Source: JAKITW01 sp041598875
Lineage (GTDB): Bacteria; Desulfobacterota; Desulfobulbia; Desulfobulbales; BM004
DNA length: 64,000 nucleotides
Reading direction: 5' to 3'
Assembly (NCBI GenBank): GCA_041598875.1
Contig: JBFHXP010000001.1
Coordinates: 42,120 to 106,119 of the forward strand
Shown piece after piece: positions 16,087 to 24,081 of the stretch (positions are counted from its first letter, which is position 1; every line of letters starts with the position of its first letter). The notes under the pieces were generated by a model. The model did no database searches, was not told where the DNA came from, and saw only the letters and a program-made list of their open reading frames with translations. Both the position numbers and the translations under genes were made by a program.

Positions 16087-17547
16087 TTATTCCAGGCCAT
16101 GGTTCTTTATTTTCCGCCACAATTTACTCCGTGACCAGCCAAGCAGTTCCGCGGCCCGGGTCCGGCTGCCCCCTGTTTTTGTCAACGCCTCGAGTATCAT
16201 GGCCCTTTCAACTTCACCCCAACCGGCAGGCCCGGTCATCAATGGGGGGTGACTCTCCTGCGGCCGGTCTCCCGCGGCATCCCTCTCGGTGGGAGTTGGC
16301 CGGTCTCCGCTATCAGGGATGAACGGAGGAGGAGTCTCCGGCACCGCCAGAAGGCTCTTTGGCAAATGTTCAGGCTGGATCGTTTCATCCGGACAGACAT
16401 TGACCGCATACTCGACGATGTTTCTCAATTCCCGGATATTTCCAGGATAACGGTATGCGGAGAGCAGCTCCAGGCTGGCCGCGCTGAACCCTCTGATCTT
16501 TTTATTCAGCCCGGTGCTGATCTCGCGGAGAAAATAGTCAAGCAGAAGCCGAAAATCATCCTCCCGCTCCCTGAGGGCAGGCAGGTGAATGCGCAATACA
16601 TTCAAGCGGTAATAAAGATCTTCCCGGAACTTACCCAGACGGACAAATTCGCCTAAATCGCGGTGCGTTGCCGCTATTATCCGCGCATCGACCTTGATCT
16701 TCTTTGAGCCGCCGACCGGGAAGAACTCCTTATCATCAAGCACGGTGAGGAGTTTTACCTGCAGCGGCAGGGAGAGATCCCCTATTTCAGTCAAAAATAT
16801 CGTGCCGCCGTGAGCCAGGCGGAACATGCCGGGCTTGTCCCTGTCCGCCCCGGTAAAGGCGCCGCGGACATGGCCGAACAGCTCGGATTCGAGCAGGGAT
16901 TCAGGAATCGCGCCACAGTTGACCTTGATAAAGGGATGACGCGCCCGTTTCGAGGCATTGTGAATTGACTCAGCGACAAGATCCTTGCCGGTCCCTGTCT
17001 CCCCGGTGATCAAAGCCGAGGAATCAGTCCGGGCCGCGATCGGCAGCAACTCAAGGATCTCCTTGATTCTGGGGCTGTGGCCAATAATTTTATCATGGCG
17101 ATAGAGGCCGTGAACCTTGTCATCAAGATCCCGGAGAAGAGAAATATCCTCAAGCACCAGAACCGTGCCAAAGGTCCTGGCCGATCTGTCCTTGAGGGGG
17201 GAAATAACAAAACGGATCGGGATTTTTTTCCGGTTCTGGTTTATGCAATCGCCCTCCAGGACCAACGACTCATCGGATTCAAGAACCCTGCCGACAGGAT
17301 CGGTAATGGCCCCGAAATTTCCCCGGATGATATATTCGCCCCGGACCCCCTTTGCATCCTGGCGGTTATACCCGGTCATCGCCTCGAGAAAACGGTTAAA
17401 ATCAAGCACCCGGTGCTCGCTATCAAGAAGAAGCACGCCGTGGGGCAGTGAATCAATAAAGCACGATAAATCAAGTTTTCCGGCCAGAAAAAGATCCGGG
17501 GAACGGTGAGACTCCGGTGAAGATGATGTTGTTTTTTTGCGCCCCAT
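16087..17547 (-). CDS. PAS-containing sigma-54 activator
   Basis: 486 residues. A PAS domain (about 25-140) replaces a receiver. The AAA+ domain (about 155-385) has Walker A GETGTGKD, the sigma-54 loop GAFTGA and arginine-finger region YRLNVLRI. A Fis-type helix-turn-helix ends the protein (GGSRTRAAELLGWSRSKLWR). Walker B reads GTIFLTEIGD, with Thr (T253) where nearly all family members have the Mg-coordinating Asp, so its ATPase cycle may differ. It starts 33 bases after the SH3 gene. Activity is probably gated by a ligand or redox change at the PAS domain, not by phosphorylation. Confidence 0.88.
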   Translation of the reverse strand: MGRKKTTSSSPESHRSPDLFLAGKLDLSCFIDSLPHGVLLLDSEHRVLDFNRFLEAMTGYNRQDAKGVRGEYIIRGNFGAITDPVGRVLESDESLVLEGDCINQNRKKIPIRFVISPLKDRSARTFGTVLVLEDISLLRDLDDKVHGLYRHDKIIGHSPRIKEILELLPIAARTDSSALITGETGTGKDLVAESIHNASKRARHPFIKVNCGAIPESLLESELFGHVRGAFTGADRDKPGMFRLAHGGTIFLTEIGDLSLPLQVKLLTVLDDKEFFPVGGSKKIKVDARIIAATHRDLGEFVRLGKFREDLYYRLNVLRIHLPALREREDDFRLLLDYFLREISTGLNKKIRGFSAASLELLSAYRYPGNIRELRNIVEYAVNVCPDETIQPEHLPKSLLAVPETPPPFIPDSGDRPTPTERDAAGDRPQESHPPLMTGPAGWGEVERAMILEALTKTGGSRTRAAELLGWSRSKLWRKIKNHGLE

Positions 17548-17580
17548 GGCAAGACTATATCAAGAACCGAAATGGCTGAA

Positions 17581-18081
17581 TTACCACCCCCAGAGAAGGT
17601 CCCTCTGAATCCAGCCGGTCAACCCGGACTGGTGACGAACCTTGGCCCACCCCGTTTTTCGGTCAAGGGTCCGGAACACCACTCCGGATTCCGCCTGACC
17701 GACTATCTTTGCGGAGCTTGCCGGTTTGCTGTAAATGGTGACCCGGCCGACCCCTTTTCGCACAACAAGATGAGGGGTTCTGGTGACCATGGTTTTATAG
17801 ACCCAGCCGACATCGCCCTCAAAATCACTGACCTTGTACCAGTTGCCGCGGGTTTCAACAATCCGCAGGGGCATGCCGAGATCAAGTTCCCAGAGTACCT
17901 GATACTTCTTGCCCGGGCCGCTCCGGATATTGACATTATCCCGGACTATGCTGACCATCTGGCTGACTTTTATCGCTGTTGCAGCCTGGGCCTCGGCCAG
18001 CGCGGAAACAAGAATCGCCGGAACAAGGAACGCCGCCAGAATCGACAACCAGCACCATTTCTCTTTGATTCGAAAAATCAT
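17581..18081 (-). CDS. Exported SH3-domain protein
   Basis: 166 residues. A signal peptide (positive start, hydrophobic core WLSILAAFLVPAILVSAL, small residues before the cut) precedes two bacterial SH3 domains. The first has VRDNVNIRSGPGKKYQVLWE and the GWVYK signature; the second has VTIYSKP...GWAKVR and GLTGWIQRDLL. Such domains bind peptidoglycan or act as envelope adaptors. The start at 18081 overlaps the stop of the NapH-like gene (ATGA) and has AGAGGTG upstream. It may be a periplasmic partner of the neighbouring membrane ferredoxin. Confidence 0.85.
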   Translation of the reverse strand: MIFRIKEKWCWLSILAAFLVPAILVSALAEAQAATAIKVSQMVSIVRDNVNIRSGPGKKYQVLWELDLGMPLRIVETRGNWYKVSDFEGDVGWVYKTMVTRTPHLVVRKGVGRVTIYSKPASSAKIVGQAESGVVFRTLDRKTGWAKVRHQSGLTGWIQRDLLWGW

Positions 18082-18968
18082 CGCACCTCTTGGGGGGCAG
18101 AAATGGTCTTGCCGGAAAGGGGGATACCGCCTATTTCCAGGGAAATGGCCCCATACTGACAGGCCTTGCTCATGCATGCCAGGCAGGTGATGCACTCCCG
18201 ATCGTCGGGATTCTCGTTAAACTTCACCCCCATGGGGCAGACGTGGTGGCAGGCCTGGCACTGGGTACACCGGTCCTCGTGGAGCCGGAGACGGACCAGC
18301 TTGAATCGGTTGAACAGGCTGTAAAATGCGCCCAGGGGGCAGGTTGTCCGGCAGAAGGGACGGCTGGAGAAAACACTCCACCCCAGATAAAAAATCATGA
18401 TGACAAACTTGCTCCAGAAGAGCAGGCCAATGGATTTTCTCAATTCCGGCTGCAGCAGGAGCATGGGGATACCCGCCTCCAGAGTGCCCGCGGGACAGAC
18501 GTACTTGCAGAACCAGACCGTGCCGAAGCCGAAGCGGTCCACGGCAAAAAGAGGAAGCAGAAGGACAAAAAAGAGGAGGAAACCGTATTTCGCATGGCGC
18601 AGCACCCCGGGCACCGGCAATTTGACCGACGGTATCTTGTGCAGCACTTCCTGAATAAGGCCAAAGGGGCATGCCCAGCCGCAGATCATCCGCCCAAAGG
18701 CCGCGCCTAAAATCCCCATGGAACCGACAACATAAAACCCGTAAAAATGCTGGCCCGCGGCCATGGTCCCGCGGACACCGGCCAGCAACTGCTGGAGCGC
18801 CCCGATGGGGCACGCCGTCACCGCCGCCGGGCAGGAATAACAGTTAAGCCCGGGAGAACAGAGAACCTTGAGGGGCCCCTGATACAGGGCTCGGGTAAAG
18901 GGAAAGGCCCAGTACCCGTTGGTCACGAGCGCGACCAGAACCTGGACCCATGAACGAAGTATCTCCAT
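18078..18968 (-). CDS. NapH-like membrane 4Fe-4S protein
   Basis: 296 residues with about five hydrophobic segments and several Cys groups. An N-terminal CYSCPAAVTACPIG and a CGWACPFGLIQ are typical of the NapH/CcoG/RdxA family. At the C-terminus are two [4Fe-4S] motifs (CTQCQACHHVCP and CITCLACMSKACQ). Such proteins pass electrons between quinones or cytoplasmic donors and periplasmic carriers. Here it sits directly after the CXXC mini-protein (one base) and is coupled to the SH3 protein, an arrangement seen with CD1871A-type genes in other anaerobes. The redox partner is unknown; no periplasmic nitrate reductase gene is nearby. Confidence 0.85.
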   Translation of the reverse strand: MEILRSWVQVLVALVTNGYWAFPFTRALYQGPLKVLCSPGLNCYSCPAAVTACPIGALQQLLAGVRGTMAAGQHFYGFYVVGSMGILGAAFGRMICGWACPFGLIQEVLHKIPSVKLPVPGVLRHAKYGFLLFFVLLLPLFAVDRFGFGTVWFCKYVCPAGTLEAGIPMLLLQPELRKSIGLLFWSKFVIMIFYLGWSVFSSRPFCRTTCPLGAFYSLFNRFKLVRLRLHEDRCTQCQACHHVCPMGVKFNENPDDRECITCLACMSKACQYGAISLEIGGIPLSGKTISAPQEVR

Positions 18969-18969
18969 G

Positions 18970-19173
18970 TTAACCGATTCCTATGCAACTGAGACAGATA
19001 CTGACCGCCTGCTCAAGGACCCGTCCCGGTTCTTCCAGGGCCACGCCTATGGAAAACAGGGCAACAAAAAAAAGAATAACCAGAAAAGGGGCAAGCCGCA
19101 CCCTTGCCTTTTGCGCCGGAACCCGGGTTGACCGCGTACCCGCTCCTGTACCTGTTGCTTTTCCACCGCTCAT
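18970..19173 (-). CDS. CD1871A-type CXXC mini-protein
   Basis: 67 residues: a basic N-terminus, one transmembrane helix (LAPFLVILFFVALFSIGVAL), then EQAVSICLSCIGIG at the very end. The terminal CxxCIGIG is the hallmark of the CD1871A family of small redox-motif membrane proteins, usually next to a NapH-like ferredoxin, as here. The ATG overlaps the stop of the thiamine-binding gene (ATGA). A thiol/disulfide or cluster-delivery role is plausible but unproven. Confidence 0.75.
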   Translation of the reverse strand: MSGGKATGTGAGTRSTRVPAQKARVRLAPFLVILFFVALFSIGVALEEPGRVLEQAVSICLSCIGIG

Positions 19174-19481
19174 TCCCCGCCCCCCTGCAGCCGGGCTTCC
19201 ACCGAGGCGATCTTCTCGCCCAGCCCGACATCCTTATCCCGCCGGTCGTCAATGGTTATCTGGGTCACCACCCGTTGCGCCCCCTGGGAAAAGGGGGCCT
19301 CGGCAAGACGGGCCGCCAGGTCAAGGAGGTCCCTTGTCTCTCCCTGAACCGTGGTCCCCATATCAGTTAAAACAAAGGGAAGTTTCTGCCGGGCAAGGAT
19401 CTTCTGGATCTCGACCACGTACTCACCCACGGTTGGCGACCCGGTGCCAAGAGGAAAAACCGTCAGTTGCATTAAGGCCAT
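19170..19481 (-). CDS. MTH1187-family thiamine-binding protein
   Basis: 103 residues. The start MALMQLTVFPLGTGSPTVGE, the middle LTDMGTTVQGE and the end KIASVEARL match the MTH1187/YkoF-like (DUF77) fold, a small ferredoxin-like dimer that binds thiamine or its precursor. A good Shine-Dalgarno (AAGGAG) precedes the ATG. It is first in the minus-strand run of overlapping genes with the CXXC protein and NapH-like ferredoxin. No thiamine biosynthesis gene is close, and no TPP riboswitch is seen upstream. Confidence 0.85.
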   Translation of the reverse strand: MALMQLTVFPLGTGSPTVGEYVVEIQKILARQKLPFVLTDMGTTVQGETRDLLDLAARLAEAPFSQGAQRVVTQITIDDRRDKDVGLGEKIASVEARLQGGGE

Positions 19482-19507
19482 GATATGTGCTCCTTGTTTT
19501 TATGAAA

Positions 19508-19553
19508 ACCACCAACTCTGGTGGTGCACCGGATCGGTTCAACCGATCCGGTG
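19508..19553 (-). promoter_or_regulatory. Two adjacent perfect hairpins in the 5' leader
   Basis: A 7-bp stem with 4-base loop (19508..19525) and an 11-bp stem (arm CACCGGATCGG) with 5-base loop (19527..19553) lie just upstream of the thiamine-binding gene. Neither is followed by a long T run in that gene's direction, so an operator or leader structure is more likely than a terminator. Confidence 0.45.
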
Positions 19554-19570
19554 AAAAATGAGTTAATTGA

Positions 19571-19677
19571 AACCGCAGAATATCGAAAAGGGAATGTCGA
19601 ATAATGAAGGCCATGATCTTTCTGTAGTTATTTATCCTTCATCATTCGTCATTCTGCGGTTCGATATTCGATATTCA
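19571..19677. repeat. Family A palindromic intergenic repeat
   Basis: Arms built of GAATGTCGAATAATGAAGG and its near complement (17 of 19 bases), with TCGATATTCGATATTC blocks. Related copies are at 37533..37575 and 43906..44096. The gap 19482..20182 contains this, the hairpins at 19508..19553 and two family B repeats, and no gene I can support. Confidence 0.7.
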
Positions 19678-20045
19678 AATCTGTAGTAGTCAGGCGCACT
19701 TTCAGGGGGTTACCTGAGGCCTCCCGCTCTGCGGGAGGGGCCTCACTGTCGGTACGGAAACAGACAGGTGTCCCCCGTCCGAAACAAAAGACTTTCCGCA
19801 CGGCCACCAATTTGTCTTATCCGCTCGGTTCTCAGGTGGGATTTTTCGCCCCGCGGGGCGTCCACCTGAAAGCCAGAACCGTGACGTTTGCAAAAGAATA
19901 CCCGTAAAAAAAAAAATGTAACAGAAAAAGGTGCATATCCCGGGGAGGAAAGTACTCTCGCGCGCCGGGGCAACCCTTTCTCTCATTTCTTTGCTTTTCC
20001 CTCCCCGGGTATGGTAGAGAGGAGTGCAGGATACAGTTCTCTACG

Positions 20046-20085
20046 TAGTGTCCGTCCGGAAAGTCTGTTTTTTCCGGATGGCTAC
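20046..20085 (+). repeat. Family B TCCGGA hairpin repeat, full form
   Basis: A 40-base element starting TAGTGTCCGTCCGGAAA and containing TTTTTTCCGGATG, able to pair TCCGGAAA with TTTCCGGA. It is almost identical to the reverse complement of 39471..39511 and related to 60986..61031. Confidence 0.7.
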
Positions 20086-20121
20086 ACGTGGTTGTTTTCA
20101 AACCGGAAACAGAAAATTTTG

Positions 20122-20154
20122 AAAAAGTGGCGTTTCCGGATGAAAACTACTTAG
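20122..20154 (+). repeat. Family B repeat, half form
   Basis: A stretch ending GTTTCCGGATGAAAACTA and preceded by AAAAGTGGC, identical over 27 bases to 36160..36193. It sits 30 bases before nadB. Confidence 0.65.
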
Positions 20155-20182
20155 TGCACGCACTCATAGTTCCATCCAGACC

Positions 20183-21802
<1,620 letters not shown>

Positions 21803-21898
21803 ACAAGAAGAAAACAGGACTGAGCCTTGAACGCTTGAACAATAGAACTCTGGAACCGTAACCGGAGTCAAGACCGTTTCCGGACAAAACGAAATACT

Positions 21899-22651
21899 AT
21901 GCCCGAATCACCCTCCGATATTCTCCACCGACACACCTTTTCCATGCTTGATGTTCCGGGGCTCTTTCATGGAGTCTACGCACGTCATGGCGGAGAGAGT
22001 CCCGCGCCATGGGATTCCCTGAATGTGGGACTTCATGTGGGTGATCTTGCCGCCCATGTCCGAACCAACCGGGCGCGGATTAAAAAAAATCTTCAGGCAG
22101 AAGTTCTTGTTTCCATGCACCAGGTGCATGGCACAAAAATAGTGCCTGTTTCCTCTGTGCCGGAAAACGATCTTGAAATTCCTGAGTGCGACGGACTGGT
22201 GACAAACCTTAAAAATGTGGGACTCATGGTCCAGCAGGCCGACTGCCAGGCGGTGCTCTTTCACGACCCGGTAAACAAAGCCGTGGGCATTGTCCATGCC
22301 GGCTGGCGGGGAAGCGCAGGCAACATCATCGAGGCCTGCATTGCCTCCATGGCGGACAATTACGGCACCCGGGCCAAAGAGCTCTTTGCGGCAATCAGCC
22401 CGTCACTGGGCCCCTGCTGTTCGGAATTCGTCAATTACCGGAAAGAACTGCCCCCGGACCTGCACTCCTTCCAGGTCCAGCCCGATTATTTTGACTTCTG
22501 GGCAATCAGCCGCAGCCAGCTCACATCTTCCGGGGTCCTGGAAAAAAATATCAGCATCGCGGAAGTCTGTACCGTGTGTTCCAAAGACTATTTTTCCTAC
22601 CGACGGGAACGGACAACCGGCAGATTCTGCTCAATAATCGGGTTGCGCTGA
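21899..22651 (+). CDS. pgeF: Peptidoglycan editing factor (YfiH/DUF152)
   Basis: 250 residues. This purine-nucleoside-phosphorylase-like fold is reported to remove L-Ser misincorporated into muropeptides (earlier called multicopper polyphenol oxidase). Metal-site His and Cys are visible in MHQVHGTKI, the QQADCQAVLF stretch, VHAGWRGS and SPSLGPCC. It ends with the usual YRRE..TGR near the C-terminus. Its stop overlaps the rsmB start (TGATG), so the two are coupled. No clear Shine-Dalgarno precedes the ATG. Confidence 0.88.
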   Translation: MPESPSDILHRHTFSMLDVPGLFHGVYARHGGESPAPWDSLNVGLHVGDLAAHVRTNRARIKKNLQAEVLVSMHQVHGTKIVPVSSVPENDLEIPECDGLVTNLKNVGLMVQQADCQAVLFHDPVNKAVGIVHAGWRGSAGNIIEACIASMADNYGTRAKELFAAISPSLGPCCSEFVNYRKELPPDLHSFQVQPDYFDFWAISRSQLTSSGVLEKNISIAEVCTVCSKDYFSYRRERTTGRFCSIIGLR

Positions 22652-23994
22652 TGGGGACCACAACCCGCGAACTTGCCATAGAAGCGCACTGCCGCCTGGC
22701 GGAAAATCCACGGCCAGTGGAACAGGTTCTTGCCGATCTCCTTGGCGAATTTCCCCTGGACGACCCCCGCGACCACTCCTTTCTCCTGGCCCTCATCCAT
22801 GGCGTCTTCCGGTGGCAGGGATATCTCGACTGGGTCATCGGCCGTTTCTCCAGCCACCCGGTTAACAAGATGAAACCCCGCACCCTTTCCGCCCTGCGGA
22901 TCGGCATTTTTCAACTCCTTTTCATGGACCGCGTACCTTCGGCCGCGGCCATAAACGAAACCGTGGCCGCCCTTAAACGCTCCCGCCAGCCCAAATGGCT
23001 CACCGGCTTTGTCAATGGAGTTCTCAGGGCCGTTGCCCGGGCAACTGATATCCCACCCCCCTCCGACAGCTCACTCCCGCCTCCGGCCCGCCTCAATCAC
23101 CCGCAGTGGCTGATCGATCGATGGGCAACCCGCCATGGCATGGAGACCGCGGAAATCATCTGCGCGGCCAACAATACCCTGCCCGGCCTCTGCCTCCGCG
23201 TTTCCACCAGTAAAATATCAAGGGAAGCGCTGCTCGAAAAGCTCAGGAATTCGGGAGTCAACGGGCTGGAAGGCTCTTTTTCCCCCGCAGCCATTGTTGT
23301 GGAAGAGTACAGGGGAAAGATTACCGACCTGGCCGGCTATGGGGAGGGACTCTTCCAGGTCCAGGGGGAAGCGGCCCAGCTTGCCACACCCCTTCTTTTT
23401 CCGTTGCAGGAAGGTGGCCGTTATCTTGACGGATGCGCCGGGCTGGGCGGCAAGACCACCCACATGGCCGAAAAACTCCCGCCAGGGGCGCGACTCACGG
23501 CAGTGGAACCGGACCGGGGACGGCTTGCCCTGCTCAGGGAAAACCTGAACAGATTGGCGCTTGGACCGGTGGTTGACATTTCCAACACATCCCTGGAAGA
23601 ACATGATGCCCCCCCCGGGTGCTATACCGGCATTCTGGTCGATGCCCCCTGCTCCGGCCTGGGGGTGATCCGCCGCCATCCCGAGATTCGCTGGCACCGG
23701 AGCGAAGCAGATCTGCAGCGCTATCAGGCAAAACAGATCGCACTCCTCGACCGCGCGGCACACCTCCTTGCGCCGGGCGGTGTTCTTGTCTATCTCACCT
23801 GCTCCACCGAGCCTGAGGAAAATGAGCAGGTGGTGGAGGCCTTCCGCAAGCAGCACCCGGAGATAACCCAGGAAGACGGCGCCCCGTATCTTCCCCGGGA
23901 GGTTGTCGATAAAAACGGGTTTCTCCGGATCATGCCCGGACATGGCGATATGGACGGATTTTTCGGCGCCCGCTTGCGAAAAGAGAAGAAATGA
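22651..23994 (+). CDS. rsmB: 16S rRNA (cytosine-967-C5) methyltransferase
   Basis: 447 residues. The N-terminal 150 form a NusB-like RNA-binding domain (LLALIHGVFRWQGYLD). A Rossmann methyltransferase follows with the SAM loop LDGCAGLGGKTTHMAE, catalytic VDAPCSGLGVIRRHPE and YLTCSTEPEENE, the two Cys of the m5C mechanism. The start is taken at the ATG inside the pgeF stop; an ATG 25 codons upstream lies within pgeF. It is probably RsmB rather than RsmF because of the NusB part. Confidence 0.9.
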   Translation: MGTTTRELAIEAHCRLAENPRPVEQVLADLLGEFPLDDPRDHSFLLALIHGVFRWQGYLDWVIGRFSSHPVNKMKPRTLSALRIGIFQLLFMDRVPSAAAINETVAALKRSRQPKWLTGFVNGVLRAVARATDIPPPSDSSLPPPARLNHPQWLIDRWATRHGMETAEIICAANNTLPGLCLRVSTSKISREALLEKLRNSGVNGLEGSFSPAAIVVEEYRGKITDLAGYGEGLFQVQGEAAQLATPLLFPLQEGGRYLDGCAGLGGKTTHMAEKLPPGARLTAVEPDRGRLALLRENLNRLALGPVVDISNTSLEEHDAPPGCYTGILVDAPCSGLGVIRRHPEIRWHRSEADLQRYQAKQIALLDRAAHLLAPGGVLVYLTCSTEPEENEQVVEAFRKQHPEITQEDGAPYLPREVVDKNGFLRIMPGHGDMDGFFGARLRKEKK

Positions 23995-24011
23995 TTACCA
24001 TGTAAAAAACC

Positions 24012-24060
24012 ATCCCAAACGACCCCATGACCCTGACGGAAAGGGTTGGGGATTTTTTTT
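24012..24060 (+). terminator. Probable intrinsic terminator after rsmB
   Basis: An imperfect inverted repeat (around CATCCCAAACGACCC and GGGTTGGGGAT) followed by eight T, in the 87-base gap between rsmB and uvrA. The stem has mismatches, so it is only probable. Confidence 0.5.
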
Positions 24061-24081
24061 GTCCGTGCCCTGTAAAAAAAT

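Noticed and set aside
19482..19570. TPP riboswitch upstream of the thiamine-binding gene.
   Set aside because: None of the conserved TPP core sequences is present, only the two hairpins.
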